Positions 32,541-41,376 of a stretch of 64,000 nt of DNA are shown one piece after another (the stretch's first letter is position 1; the number at the start of each line of letters is the position of its first letter). The DNA comes from JBGTSJ01 sp041940305. GTDB lineage: Bacteria; Planctomycetota; Planctomycetia; Planctomycetales; Planctomycetaceae. A program made the translations under genes and the position numbers. The stretch spans positions 62,001 to 126,000 of the forward strand of contig JBGTSJ010000002.1 in the NCBI GenBank assembly GCA_041940305.1, read 5' to 3'. Under the pieces are notes generated by a model. That model was not told the DNA's origin. It saw only the letters and a list, made by a program, of their open reading frames with translations, and searched no databases.

Positions 32541-33788
32541 TTATCGGTCGCTGATACGCCCACGAAAGTTCCCCGCGTCCTCCGGCGCGCTGTAGTGGAT
32601 GTCGAGCGCCTCGCTCGTCTTCACCTCGCCGTCGCGCAGCGAGTGCATCCCGAAATCCAGCACCGTACTCGTCAGCAGCGTCCGTTCGACCGGGTACGGG
32701 GGTGTGCCGGTGGTGAAGAACTGCTCGATGTTCCAGGTCAGCGGGTCGAAGAACCGCGCTCCCGGGGGTTGCGGCAGTACGAACCAGGTGGCCACCGGTT
32801 GGGCCTGATCGGCGATCGATCCGGCGAAGCTGAATTCGGAGCAGGCTTCGATCAGGTTGAGGACCGCGCCGCGCGTGCCGTCGTTGTACTCGATCAGCAG
32901 TGCGCTCGGGTTCTGCACCTGCTCGCGTACCTTGCCGTAGTTGCGGGTGGGGTTCACGTCGAGCGCGGCCTCCAGGAGGTCCCAGCTCCAGACTCCCTCA
33001 TCACCGGCTTTCCATACGGCGTCGCCGCGGAGGCCGGTGACTGACTTCACGCCGGTCTCGCCGCCGCGGCGGCGTTCGAGGAGGCACTGCAATGTTTCCA
33101 GCGCGTGGATGAAGTAGATCTCCTCGGGGCCGCGGTCGTAGCCGAACGCGACCAGGCCCTGCGTGAAGGGCGTCTCCAGTGCGGGATCGAGCTGCGGCTG
33201 CCGCCAGGTGACGGGGAGGGAGGAGCCGGCCATCAGGCCGAAGCCGAGTTCGCGCGACGTGGCGACCATCTCGGCGGCGCGGCGGTGGTCATAGGAGAGG
33301 TGCTTGTCGACGAAGACCGGCACGCTCCGGCCGCTGGCGCGGAAGACGTCGACGATCTGCTGGAACATCTCGTAGCGGGGGTAGAGGACCTGGCCGAGGT
33401 CGTTCACCGGGTAGTCGCCGTGCTCGATGATCAGCAGGATGGCGTCGACATCGAGCGAGTCCTTGCCGCCCAGAGCTGCGGCAACGGTTGAACAAAGCTC
33501 AATGCCATGTTCGGCGCAGACGGCCGGTCCCATGTCGTCCGGGGGGGACTGGTGGTTGAACATCCGCACGAGTTCGAACGGCGGTTGATGGTGCTCACCG
33601 TTGATCGTGTAGCCGTGGATGAGCCGGCCGGCGATGTGGTAGGCGTGCGAGCGGAAGCGGTAGATGGAGTTGATGGCCGCGACGCGGGGGTTCGCCGGCG
33701 GATCGGGCAGGGCGAAGGCTCGGGACGAGAGGGCGAGCGGGGCGAGGACGGCGGTTTGGAGGAAGTCGCGGCGGTTGAACTGGGGCAT
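32541..33788 (-). CDS. Tat-exported protein, oxidoreductase-like, unknown function
   Basis: 415 residues. The N-terminus NRRDFLQTAVLAPLALSSRAFA is a twin-arginine signal. The mature part has RVAAINSIYRFRSHAYHIAG, then DAILLIIEHGDYPVNDLGQ and SVPVFVDKHLSYDHRRAAEM, blocks that resemble the cofactor half of Gfo/Idh/MocA-like proteins without a clear GxGxxG. The last ~150 residues look like the matching beta-sheet half. Planctomycetes have many exported proteins of this type. Substrate unknown. Monocistronic on the minus strand. Confidence 0.75.
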   Translation of the reverse strand: MPQFNRRDFLQTAVLAPLALSSRAFALPDPPANPRVAAINSIYRFRSHAYHIAGRLIHGYTINGEHHQPPFELVRMFNHQSPPDDMGPAVCAEHGIELCSTVAAALGGKDSLDVDAILLIIEHGDYPVNDLGQVLYPRYEMFQQIVDVFRASGRSVPVFVDKHLSYDHRRAAEMVATSRELGFGLMAGSSLPVTWRQPQLDPALETPFTQGLVAFGYDRGPEEIYFIHALETLQCLLERRRGGETGVKSVTGLRGDAVWKAGDEGVWSWDLLEAALDVNPTRNYGKVREQVQNPSALLIEYNDGTRGAVLNLIEACSEFSFAGSIADQAQPVATWFVLPQPPGARFFDPLTWNIEQFFTTGTPPYPVERTLLTSTVLDFGMHSLRDGEVKTSEALDIHYSAPEDAGNFRGRISDR

Positions 33789-33848
33789 TGCGGTGCGCGT
33801 CCGGGGATGACGAGGAGGACGGGTATGGAACGGGTGGGGGTCTCGGAT

Positions 33849-33956
33849 TGGTCATTGGTCAATAGTCATGAGTCATTTGTCAATGGACAGATAGCTCGGC
33901 CGCTGTCTCATGGGCCGATGACCATTGACCGATGACGAATGACAAATCCTCACTCC
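33849..33956. repeat. 'gtcattggtcaa' repeat, inverted pair
   Basis: Tandem words 'ggtcattggtcaatagtcat' on one side and 'atgaccattgaccgatgacg' on the other can pair into a long imperfect hairpin. A related single block is at 35337-35370. Together they flank the CvpA-like gene. Confidence 0.7.
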
Positions 33957-34080
33957 CGGGGCTGGCTCCCCGCCAAACGGGTCTTTACCGGATTCGCCGC
34001 TCCCCGGTACACTTCCGCCCCGAAACGGCGCGGGGGGAACGTCCGCGCTTCGACACAACGCACGAGGGAGCGGTACGCGT

Positions 34081-35325
34081 ATGTGGTACGACGCCATCGT
34101 CATCGGCATTCTGGCGTACACGACGATCCGCGGGGCGATGAAAGGGGTGATCTGGCAGATCGCCGCCATCGCCGGGCTGGTGCTGTGCCTGGTGTTCGCC
34201 GAGTCGATCTCGGCCGCGGCCGGGCCGTACGTCAACCTCGAGCCGCCGCTCAACAACTGGGTGGTGATGTTCGGGGCGTACCTGGTGTTCTCGTTCATCT
34301 CGTTCGGCATCGCCCGGCTGCTCACGGAGTGGCTCGACAAGATCAAGTTCGGGGAGTTCAACCGGCACCTGGGCGCGCTGTTCGGGTTCGTCAAAGGGGC
34401 CGTCATCTGCCTTGTGGCCACGTTCTTCATCGTGACCGTGTCGGAGGGGGCCCGAGAGATGCTGCGGAACTCCCGGAGCGGCCGGGTCGCTGCGATCGTG
34501 ATGGACCGCCTCCATCCGGTGATGCCGGAGCGACTGCACGAGGCGCTCAACAAGTACATCGACCTGCATTCGCTCGACTCGCCCGACCTCGACCTGCGGT
34601 ACGGCGACCACCACGGCCACAATCATGACCATGACGGCGAGGCCACCGCCGGGCTGGTGCTGCCGCCGGAGTTCGACGAGCTGATGTCGAAGGTCCCATC
34701 GGACGTCCGGGGAGAGTTTCGGGACGTGCTGCTGAAGTCGCTCCGGCAGACGAAACCGGAGTCGCAGCCGGACCTGCTCAACAGCCTGCTCAAGGCGCTC
34801 CGCGAGGTGGAACGGCCGGAGGACGTGACGTCGTTGCGGAGCGTGCTGGATCAGCCACCCGACCGGCTGCTGGCCGCGGTCAGCCAGTGGCTGGGAGATC
34901 CGGTTCCTCAGCCGGCGACGACCACGTCGAGCCCAGCCACGACCGGCCCGGCTCTCGCCGACACATCGCGGCGACCGGCGACCAACGCGGCCACGTCGAC
35001 CGGCGGCGATGCCGGGACCCGCCGGCAGCAATTGCTGGAGGCGATCAGCGCGGAGTTCTCGACGTTCCCGCTGTCGCAGAAGATGATCCGCGAGGACATT
35101 CAGCAGCAGCTCTCCGGACTGCCTGAGGGAGTCGCGCTGGCGGTCCTGTCGGACTGGTACGCTGACCTGGCTCTCGTCAGCCCCAACCGGGACCCGCGGG
35201 CCATCATTCAGGATCCGGACCCGACGACGACTGCGACGACGACGCTGCCGCAGCGGATCGTGAAGCAGACGGCGGCGGCGGGGACGGAGGCGGCGCCGGC
35301 GGGCGGGGATGAGGAGCTGCGGTGA
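34081..35325 (+). CDS. CvpA-like membrane protein with histidine-rich loop
   Basis: 414 residues. The first ~125 residues hold about four membrane segments in the CvpA pattern (IVIGILAYTTIRGAMKGVIW, then GVVMFGAYLVFSF-like and GFVKGAVICLVATFF). Instead of ending near residue 160, the protein continues into a long soluble region. This carries a His/Asp cluster near 178-186 (DHHGHNHDHD), helical stretches and Thr-rich linkers. CvpA proteins are linked to colicin V production and envelope homeostasis; the histidine cluster could bind metal. It is flanked by 'gtcattggtcaa' repeats. Confidence 0.8.
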   Translation: MWYDAIVIGILAYTTIRGAMKGVIWQIAAIAGLVLCLVFAESISAAAGPYVNLEPPLNNWVVMFGAYLVFSFISFGIARLLTEWLDKIKFGEFNRHLGALFGFVKGAVICLVATFFIVTVSEGAREMLRNSRSGRVAAIVMDRLHPVMPERLHEALNKYIDLHSLDSPDLDLRYGDHHGHNHDHDGEATAGLVLPPEFDELMSKVPSDVRGEFRDVLLKSLRQTKPESQPDLLNSLLKALREVERPEDVTSLRSVLDQPPDRLLAAVSQWLGDPVPQPATTTSSPATTGPALADTSRRPATNAATSTGGDAGTRRQQLLEAISAEFSTFPLSQKMIREDIQQQLSGLPEGVALAVLSDWYADLALVSPNRDPRAIIQDPDPTTTATTTLPQRIVKQTAAAGTEAAPAGGDEELR

Positions 35326-35336
35326 GGGGGGAAGGG

Positions 35337-35370
35337 TCATTAGTCATTGGTCAATCGTCATTGGTCAATG
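35337..35370. repeat. 'gtcattggtcaa' repeat block
   Basis: Reads tcattagtcattggtcaatc followed by gtcattggtcaatg. Related to 33849-33956. Confidence 0.65.
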
Positions 35371-35551
35371 CCGGACGGCTCGTCGCAGCTGGGAGGCGTT
35401 GCGACGCAGATTCCCGCGTAAACACGACACCGCAACGTCCGATAATGTCCGTTATGTTTAGTTCGTGGGAATTTGGCGACGGGCCGCCGCGGGGCCGAAC
35501 ATAACGGCGGATGTCCGCGTCAGACTGACCCGATCGGAAGGGCCGGAGCGC

Positions 35552-37480
35552 ATGGATGCGATGGCCGGGATGAGACCAGGACGGGGCCGGGACTGGCTGC
35601 TGCCGGGGCTGTTGCTGACGTTCGTGGCGGGGCTGTTCCCGTTCGCCTCGGAGTACGTCCTGTTCCATCCGGACGAGCGGCACTACGTCGACGCCGGGAT
35701 GGGGATGCTCCGGTCGGGAGATTTTCTGACCCCCCGTCACGCCAACGGCGACCTGCGGCTGAAGAAGCCTCTCCTCCCCTACTGGGTGGCGGCCGCCGGT
35801 TTCGCCACGGTGGGGGTCTCGCCGCTGGGGGGCCGGATTGGATTCCTGCTGGCCGGGGCGGCGGTGGTGTGGCTGACCTGGGCGACGGCGCGGATGGGGG
35901 CCGGGCGTCCTGTGAGCAGGCCACTCGCCCCGCGAGTCGCTGATTCACGCTCGCAGCCGCAAGAGCGCGTCTCGCGGAGCGAGACGCCTACAAACGAAAC
36001 GAAAATCGCGGCGCTGCTCGCGGCGGCGATCGTGATGTGTCACCCCGCCCTGCTGATCAGTGCCCCGCGGTCGGTGCCGGATGTCTGCCTGACGCTGTGC
36101 GTGGCGATCAGCATGTGGGGGTTTGTCGGCATTCTGAGTCATCAGACGGTAAGAATGCGGTGGATCGTGGCGGCATTCGGCGGCGGTGCGCTGGCGGTGT
36201 TGAGCAAGGGTCTGCCGGGAGGGGCGTTCGTCGTGTTCGCCACGGCGTTCCTCATCTGGCGCTGCCCGGCGATCGCGCGCACGCACTGGCGTTCCCTGCT
36301 CTGCGGCGCCGTGGTGAGCATTGCCATCAGCGGAAGCTGGTTCGCTTACATTGCCGCTCGGCACCAGGAGGAGCTGACACGCCAGTTCGTCAACGATCAG
36401 GTCGGCTCGCAGCGGTTCGTGGACAGTGGTTGGCAGGCGGCGTGGCAGTTCCCGGTCTATGCGGCGATCATCGCGGCGACATTGCTGCCGTGGGTCAGCG
36501 CGTTGCTGCGATCGACCCCTCACCCCCGGCCCCTCTCCCCGCTCGACGCAGATACGAATGAGGCGCGGCTCGGCGGGGAGAGGGGGGACATGCAATCTTG
36601 GCGAGACGTTCTGCGGCAGCCGCATGTGCAGCTGCTGCTCGGCTGGACGCTGCTGTACTGCGGGCTGGCGTCGTTTGTGAATCATGTGAGTCCGCGGTAC
36701 CTGCTGCCGGTGGTGCCGGCGATCGCCATCGTTGCCGGGGATCTGCTCAGCCGCGTGGAGGCGGAGTCGTTGCGGCGCGGATTGCGTCGGCTCTTTGGAG
36801 TGAGCGTGGGCGGCGTGGCCGTTGCTGCCGTGATTGCCGCACTGCTGATCTGGGCCGTACGCCAGGAGAGCGTCGACTCAGAGACCCGGTTTCTCAAAGA
36901 AGCCGGGTTTCCGGGAAGCTTGCTTCTGATCTCCGCACTCCTCTCTGTGCTGTTCTGGCGAATCAGCGTGCGGTGGGGGAGAGCGGGGCAGGCGGCCGGG
37001 GTGGCCGTGTGCGTGCATGCCATGCTGCTCATCGGCGGCATTACGCTGCAGCGCGTGCTGCCCGACTCGTTTTCACAGCAGGTCCACCAGCGTCTGATCG
37101 CGAACGGAGTAGAAGACGGTCGCGTGATCGTCGTTGGCGCTCCGGCGCACGCCACGCGACTGCGGGTGGAACTCGATGAACGGCACGAGGTCATCTGGGC
37201 CGGGGACACCGCCCTGCCCCGCGAACTGCAGTCCGACGACGTCATTGTCATCGACGAACGGATTGCCGAGATCTCCGACTTGAAAGCGAACGAGATTGAA
37301 CTCGTCACCTGCGGCTACCGGGAAAGCAGGACGCGCGACGTGCTGGCTGCACTCGTTTCGGGCCGGCTGAATGACTACCTAGCCGACCGCCAGAAGCGCT
37401 ACGTCGTCGCCATCGGTGACTCCGCGAGCGAGGAGCGCCCGGTTATCATCCAGGCCGGGGCATGGGAGACATCCCGCTGA
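35552..37480 (+). CDS. GT39-type (ArnT/PMT-like) membrane glycosyltransferase with repeat-derived segments
   Basis: 642 residues. The catalytic first loop FHPDERHYVDAGMGML (Asp41-Glu42) and the following HANGDLRLKKPLLPYW mark polyprenyl-phosphate-sugar glycosyltransferases of the GT39/ArnT clan; about ten membrane segments follow. Substrate is unknown, perhaps a lipid- or protein-linked glycan. Three segments look foreign. Residues ~119-148 (hairpin-rich DNA at 35967-35987) and ~322-346 (PHPRPLSP..., DNA at 36515-36589) are two. The third is ~444-454 (SETRFLKEAGFP, DNA at 36881-36912). All keep the frame and lie in loops. The ATG at 35552 follows GGAG. Confidence 0.85.
   Translation: MDAMAGMRPGRGRDWLLPGLLLTFVAGLFPFASEYVLFHPDERHYVDAGMGMLRSGDFLTPRHANGDLRLKKPLLPYWVAAAGFATVGVSPLGGRIGFLLAGAAVVWLTWATARMGAGRPVSRPLAPRVADSRSQPQERVSRSETPTNETKIAALLAAAIVMCHPALLISAPRSVPDVCLTLCVAISMWGFVGILSHQTVRMRWIVAAFGGGALAVLSKGLPGGAFVVFATAFLIWRCPAIARTHWRSLLCGAVVSIAISGSWFAYIAARHQEELTRQFVNDQVGSQRFVDSGWQAAWQFPVYAAIIAATLLPWVSALLRSTPHPRPLSPLDADTNEARLGGERGDMQSWRDVLRQPHVQLLLGWTLLYCGLASFVNHVSPRYLLPVVPAIAIVAGDLLSRVEAESLRRGLRRLFGVSVGGVAVAAVIAALLIWAVRQESVDSETRFLKEAGFPGSLLLISALLSVLFWRISVRWGRAGQAAGVAVCVHAMLLIGGITLQRVLPDSFSQQVHQRLIANGVEDGRVIVVGAPAHATRLRVELDERHEVIWAGDTALPRELQSDDVIVIDERIAEISDLKANEIELVTCGYRESRTRDVLAALVSGRLNDYLADRQKRYVVAIGDSASEERPVIIQAGAWETSR
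35967..35987. repeat. Hairpin GCGTCTCGC-GGA-GCGAGACGC inside GT39 gene
   Basis: Perfect 9-bp stem in the part of the gene that encodes the odd polar stretch at residues ~119-148. Only copy in the window. Confidence 0.5.
36515..36589. repeat. Palindromic CCCCTC...GGGGAG repeat inside GT39 gene
   Basis: Left arm 'acccctcacccccggcccct', right arm 'ggcggggagagggggg'. Same family as 16215-16281. Encodes PHPRPLSP and GGERGD. Confidence 0.85.
36881..36912. repeat. 'gagacccggtttctc...' repeat inside GT39 gene
   Basis: Matches the stem-loops at 41308-41343 and 42401-42435 (aaacccggtttctt / accgggtttctt) with several changes; encodes TRFLKEAGFP. Confidence 0.7.
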
Positions 37481-37577
37481 CCTCTGTCCACGGCGACGAT
37501 GCGAACGAGCACGCCGCGTGCTGTGACGCGGTCGATGCTCCTCGCGTTCAGCAGGCTCCCTCGCACAGGAGAACGTC

Positions 37578-38039
37578 ATGAATGCCGCATGTCTGCTGCT
37601 GTCCTTTGTGCTCATGTCGGATTCCGGTCAACCGGTTCAGCATCCCGTCAGCGTGACTCTCGGACCCAAGGCCTATCGTGACGGCGACGTGGTGCAGATC
37701 ATGCATGTCACCGCTACGTCGTCGCGGCTTGAGCTTGGTGACACTGTCACGGTCAAGGGGCGCGTGCGGCTCGACAGCCGGGACATGGCCCAACTGAGTC
37801 TGTATCTGACCCAGACGGTCGGCGACGGCTCCGAAGAGACGGACGCGACACAGACCACGACCGTGGAACGGGGCCTTGCACCGTTCGAGCTCTCGATCAC
37901 CGTCAAGCATCAGGGAGCGCTGCATCTCACCCTGTACGATGTCGCCACCGGTCGGCCGTTCGGCGGGGTGTACTTCGGCACTGCCGCGCAGATGGGAGAG
38001 ATCGAGGAGTGGGACGTCAGCTATTACCTGGACGACTGA
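37578..38039 (+). CDS. Exported protein of unknown function
   Basis: 153 residues. A short hydrophobic N-terminus (AACLLLSFVLMS) suggests a signal peptide with cleavage near residue 15-18. The rest is beta-rich and hydrophilic (DTVTVKGRVRLDSRDMAQLS, ALHLTLYDVATGRPFGGVYF), consistent with one immunoglobulin-like domain. GGAGAACG lies just before the ATG at 37578. It follows the GT39 gene on the same strand by ~100 nt; a link is possible but unproven. No family recognised. Confidence 0.65.
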   Translation: MNAACLLLSFVLMSDSGQPVQHPVSVTLGPKAYRDGDVVQIMHVTATSSRLELGDTVTVKGRVRLDSRDMAQLSLYLTQTVGDGSEETDATQTTTVERGLAPFELSITVKHQGALHLTLYDVATGRPFGGVYFGTAAQMGEIEEWDVSYYLDD

Positions 38040-38049
38040 CTCGGCACTC

Positions 38050-38231
38050 ATGCGGTTCGTCATCATCGGGACCAGCGGATGCGGCAAATCGACGTTCGCG
38101 CGGCGGCTGGCGCGGTGAAAGGCTCACCTCATGTTGAACTCGACGCCCTGCACTGGCTCGAGAACTGGAGGGAGCGGCCCGAGGCGGAGTTCGCCGCAGC
38201 CGTGCGGAACGCGGCGCAGGGCGATCGCTAA
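38050..38231 (+). pseudogene. Truncated, frameshifted P-loop (adenylate-kinase-like) gene
   Basis: The first frame reads MRFVIIGTSGCGKSTFARRL and stops at 38118; it holds a complete Walker A (GTSGCGKS). A second frame from 38115 reads HVELDALHWLENWRERPEAE, exactly the next block of the topology-modulation/adenylate-kinase-like family, and stops at 38231. So one frameshift near 38110 and loss of the last ~100 residues have broken the gene. The truncation point abuts the end of the convergent gene at 38233. Confidence 0.75.
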
Positions 38232-38232
38232 G

Positions 38233-38673
38233 CTACTGTCGGCGATGTCGTCTGCGATCCACAATGACGATGCACGCTGCGCCGGCCAGCAGTCCCAGTG
38301 CTTCCAGTCCAAAGTGAGTGAAGTTCGCGCTCCCCACCCTGTTGCCGGCTGCGTACTGCACGATGAGATGGCGGAGAGCCGAGAGCACGAGAAACAGGCC
38401 CGCCAGAACCGTCGCAACAAGGACCCGCTTGCGCGGCGCTGTCAGCCCGCCGGCGACAACCAGGACCGCGCTCCCCAGGACATACACGAGCAGGCTGCGG
38501 ACGCTCGTCGCCATCGCACTGGCGGCGGCTGGAGCAGCGGCAGACGTGCGCAAGAGCATTGCTGCGGCCAGACGCACAACGAAGCCCGACAGCAGAGCCG
38601 CCGGCAACACCAGGATCCAGCGGATACCGTCCCACGCGCGCGAGTTGTGCTGCGCTGGATCGAACGAAGTCAT
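38233..38673 (-). CDS. Small membrane protein of unknown function
   Basis: 146 residues, four hydrophobic segments (about 18-40, 58-75, 84-103 and 120-138) separated by short polar loops, ending in a basic tail (DRRRHRRQ). The ATG at 38673 starts MTSFDPAQHNSRAWDG. No motif or family seen. Its 3' end abuts the broken kinase gene, so an insertion or deletion at this border is likely. Confidence 0.65.
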   Translation of the reverse strand: MTSFDPAQHNSRAWDGIRWILVLPAALLSGFVVRLAAAMLLRTSAAAPAAASAMATSVRSLLVYVLGSAVLVVAGGLTAPRKRVLVATVLAGLFLVLSALRHLIVQYAAGNRVGSANFTHFGLEALGLLAGAACIVIVDRRRHRRQ

Positions 38674-38794
38674 CGGAGCTTCGCGGACTGACCGGAGTGG
38701 TGTGGATGAGAGGATCGAACCGTCGACGCTGTGGATCGACTATACCCTCTTGACTGCGCGTCTGCCCGTCACTCCTAAGGACGCTGGGGCTGGC

Positions 38795-39478
38795 CTACAC
38801 TCGGTCGGCCCCGAAGGATTCGATGGCCGTGAACAGGGCCGCGAGTTTCGCCTCATCAAGGCGGCCATCAGTTCGCAGACCGGAGCAGACATCCAGTCCG
38901 TAGGGGCGGACGGCGGTGAACGCCGCGGCTACGTTGTCCGGGCGGAGTCCACCGGCGAGAAACACCGGCACCTGCACCGCCTCGCGAATCCGGCGGCTGA
39001 TCGCCCAGTCGTGCGTGCGGCCGGTTCCGCCGAGAAGTTTAACTGCCAGCCGCTGGTCGCCCGAGTCCAACAGCAAGGCATCAATCCCCTGCCCTGCCGC
39101 ATGGCAGGCTTCGTCGAATGCCTCCTCTCCCGTCACGTGGATCACCTGCACCAGCGAGACGCCCGGCAGTGCGGCGCGCAGATCGTCGTAAGTGCCCGTT
39201 TCGAGCCGGTCCACGATCTGAATCGTATTGACGCGGCAGCGCCGCTGCTGCTCGATGATCGCGCGGACATCCTGCTCGCTGGTGAGCAGAAATGAGCCGA
39301 CGGCGGGAGGGATGGTGGCAGCGATGCCCGCGATGGTCTCTTCAGGAATCACTCCCGGCCCGCTTGGCATCCGGGCGACGAGTCCGACCGCGGCCGCGCC
39401 GCAGCGAATGGCGAGGCGTGCCTCGTCGATACTGGCGATGCAGCAGACTTTGACTCGGGGAAACGGCGCGGGCAGCAT
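38795..39478 (-). CDS. Phosphoribosylanthranilate isomerase-like protein
   Basis: 227 residues, TIM-barrel. It begins PRVKVCCIASIDEARLAIRC, like TrpF (K-[IV]-C-G-[IL]), but the usual Gly after the catalytic Cys is Cys. VFLAGGLRPDNVAAAF is the TrpF phosphate-binding block, and LDVCSGLRTDGRLDEAKL replaces the usual DVSSGVE. TrpF converts phosphoribosylanthranilate to CdRP in tryptophan synthesis. No other trp gene is in the window, and the altered motifs leave room for a related isomerase. Single gene on the minus strand. Confidence 0.75.
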   Translation of the reverse strand: MLPAPFPRVKVCCIASIDEARLAIRCGAAAVGLVARMPSGPGVIPEETIAGIAATIPPAVGSFLLTSEQDVRAIIEQQRRCRVNTIQIVDRLETGTYDDLRAALPGVSLVQVIHVTGEEAFDEACHAAGQGIDALLLDSGDQRLAVKLLGGTGRTHDWAISRRIREAVQVPVFLAGGLRPDNVAAAFTAVRPYGLDVCSGLRTDGRLDEAKLAALFTAIESFGADRV

Positions 39479-39728
39479 GGCACGTTAACGGATGGAGTTT
39501 GTGAGTTGGTCGGAGTCACGATTTCGGAGACGAAGCGGGATGGATGCGGACACCGCGGGAACCGCCGGGTTCGGCATCGAAGCGATTTCTCGATTGATTG
39601 CGGACGGTCCATCAACTGTCAATTCACTGCAGACCGGTTTACAATCGCGGGCTCTCGCGGCTGCTGTCGCTTGATCGCGCCAGTGCCGCCGTCTCCGTTT
39701 GATTTGCTCGCACCTCTGAGGATCGTCG
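39479..39728. other. Divergent intergenic region
   Basis: 250 bases between the TrpF-like gene (minus) and the aldehyde dehydrogenase gene (plus). Promoters for both should be here; none was clear enough to call. Confidence 0.4.
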
Positions 39729-41285
39729 ATGGCTACTGCAACGTCTGAGATTCGCGCCCTGACCGCCCGTGCCTTCAAGGCTCCGGCGAAGTTCACGGAT
39801 TTCTGCAAGAACGGCGGGAAGCCGCTGGGGGGGATCATCGACGGGGAGCAGGTCTCCGGGACGATGAACGTGACATTCGAGACGATCGATCCCGGTTCGC
39901 AGGAGGTGCTCGCCCGTGTGTGCGAAATGGGGGATGCGGAAGTCGCCCGCGCGGTGGAAGCGGCGCAGCGGGCGTTTGACGGGGACGGGGGATCGAGCTG
40001 GCGGAACGCCGACGTGGAGGAGCGGATCGAGCTCGTCAACAAGCTGGTCGAGCTGTGCGAGCGCGACCGGGACGTGCTGCTGGCGTGCGAGATTCTGGAC
40101 GGCGGGAAAGTCTCGGAACTGGCGGAGGGGGACTTCGGCCAGATCCGGGCGTGTGCGGAATACTTCAGCGGCGTGGCGCGCCGCATTTCGATGGGGGACG
40201 GCCCGTCGATGCAGGTGGCCGACGGCGTGCAGGGCTTCACGTACCGCGAGCCTTGGGGCGTGGTAGCGGGGATCATCCCCTGGAACTACCCGATCGTGCT
40301 GACGAGCTGGTTCATGTTCCCTGCCCTGCTGTCAGGGAACACGATCCTTATCAAGCCGGCCGAGGATACGCCGCTGTCGGCACTGTATATCGGCAAGCTG
40401 GCGGAAGAGGCGGGGTTCCCGCCGGGCGTGATCAACGTGCTGCCCGGGCGCGGCGAGATCACCGGGCAGGCGATCGCGGAACATCCGGGCGTGCGGTTCA
40501 TTTCATTCACGGGCTCGCCGGGCGTCGGGCAGGCGATCCTGAGCGTCTGCGACAAGCACGGCACGCGGATGAAGCGGGAGATGGGTGGAAACGGTTCGGC
40601 GATCGTGCTGAGCGACGCTGATCCCGAAGTCGTGGCACGGCAGATCGGCCGTTACACCAACCAGCATTACGGCCAGACCTGCTGCACGATCCACCGTGTG
40701 TTCGTGGACCGCAAGATCGCCGACGACTTCATCGAAGCGCAGACCGAGTTCTTCAAGGGCCTCAAGATCGGCTACCAGGCGGACGAAGGGACGCAGCTCG
40801 GGGCCGTCATCAATCCCACGCAGCGGCGGCGGGTATTGCAGGCGCAGCGACAAACCGTCGAGCGGGGCGGAAAGGCGATCCTCTCCGGCGGCGAAGCCCA
40901 GGTCTCCGGGAAGAATGGCTTCTACCTCAAGCCGGCGCTGTACCGCACGGAGCCGGGACTGGACGTGAACCCGCAGGAAGTGTTCCACACCTATGCCACG
41001 ATCTGTCCGGTGTCGTCGGTCGAGGAAGCGATCAAGCTGGCGAACAGCTCTCCGTACGGACTGGGATCGAGCGTGTGGACGAAGGACATCGAGCGCGGAG
41101 TCGCCCTCGCCAAGCAGTTCCGCGACGGCACCGGCCAGGTGAACTGCCACAACTCTGTGGCCTACGGCATGCCGTATGGCGGTCAGGGGATTTCCGGCGG
41201 CCCCGGCGGCGGCGTCAACTGCGAGGAGACGTTCCTCGACTACACGCAAGTGAAGGCGGTGTACGTTGCGGAGTACCCGGAGTAG
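39729..41285 (+). CDS. NAD(P)-dependent aldehyde dehydrogenase
   Basis: 518 residues, standard for the ALDH superfamily. Motifs in order: GVVAGIIPWNYPIVL (cofactor domain), ILIKPAEDTPLSALYIGKLA, FTGSPGVGQAIL, REMGGNG with the general base Glu284, GQTCC with the nucleophile Cys318 or Cys319, and NPQEVFHTYATICPVSSVEE. The CC pair is as in betaine-aldehyde-type enzymes (QxCC), so an amino- or quaternary-ammonium aldehyde is possible, but the substrate is not proven. The ATG at 39729 is clear. It is followed by a hairpin terminator-like repeat at 41308. Confidence 0.92.
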   Translation: MATATSEIRALTARAFKAPAKFTDFCKNGGKPLGGIIDGEQVSGTMNVTFETIDPGSQEVLARVCEMGDAEVARAVEAAQRAFDGDGGSSWRNADVEERIELVNKLVELCERDRDVLLACEILDGGKVSELAEGDFGQIRACAEYFSGVARRISMGDGPSMQVADGVQGFTYREPWGVVAGIIPWNYPIVLTSWFMFPALLSGNTILIKPAEDTPLSALYIGKLAEEAGFPPGVINVLPGRGEITGQAIAEHPGVRFISFTGSPGVGQAILSVCDKHGTRMKREMGGNGSAIVLSDADPEVVARQIGRYTNQHYGQTCCTIHRVFVDRKIADDFIEAQTEFFKGLKIGYQADEGTQLGAVINPTQRRRVLQAQRQTVERGGKAILSGGEAQVSGKNGFYLKPALYRTEPGLDVNPQEVFHTYATICPVSSVEEAIKLANSSPYGLGSSVWTKDIERGVALAKQFRDGTGQVNCHNSVAYGMPYGGQGISGGPGGGVNCEETFLDYTQVKAVYVAEYPE

Positions 41286-41307
41286 TTTCAACATCAAGTG
41301 CCCGTCC

Positions 41308-41343
41308 AGAAACCCGGTTTCTTCAAGAGACCGGGTTTCTTTG
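41308..41343 (+). terminator. Stem-loop repeat/terminator after aldehyde dehydrogenase
   Basis: AGAAACCCGGTTTCTT and AAGAGACCGGGTTTCTTT form a stem ending in a T-rich 3' side. The same repeat follows the next gene (42401-42435), and a coding relative lies at 36881-36912. Confidence 0.65.
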
Positions 41344-41376
41344 ATTTGTCCCTTACCCTGCCAATGAGCTGATCCC

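Noticed and set aside
38700..38765. tRNA-like 'ggatcgaaccgtcgac' on the plus strand (minus-strand tRNA 3' half)
   Set aside because: The T-arm stem has a mismatch, and no D-arm, anticodon arm or acceptor pairing can be built around it.
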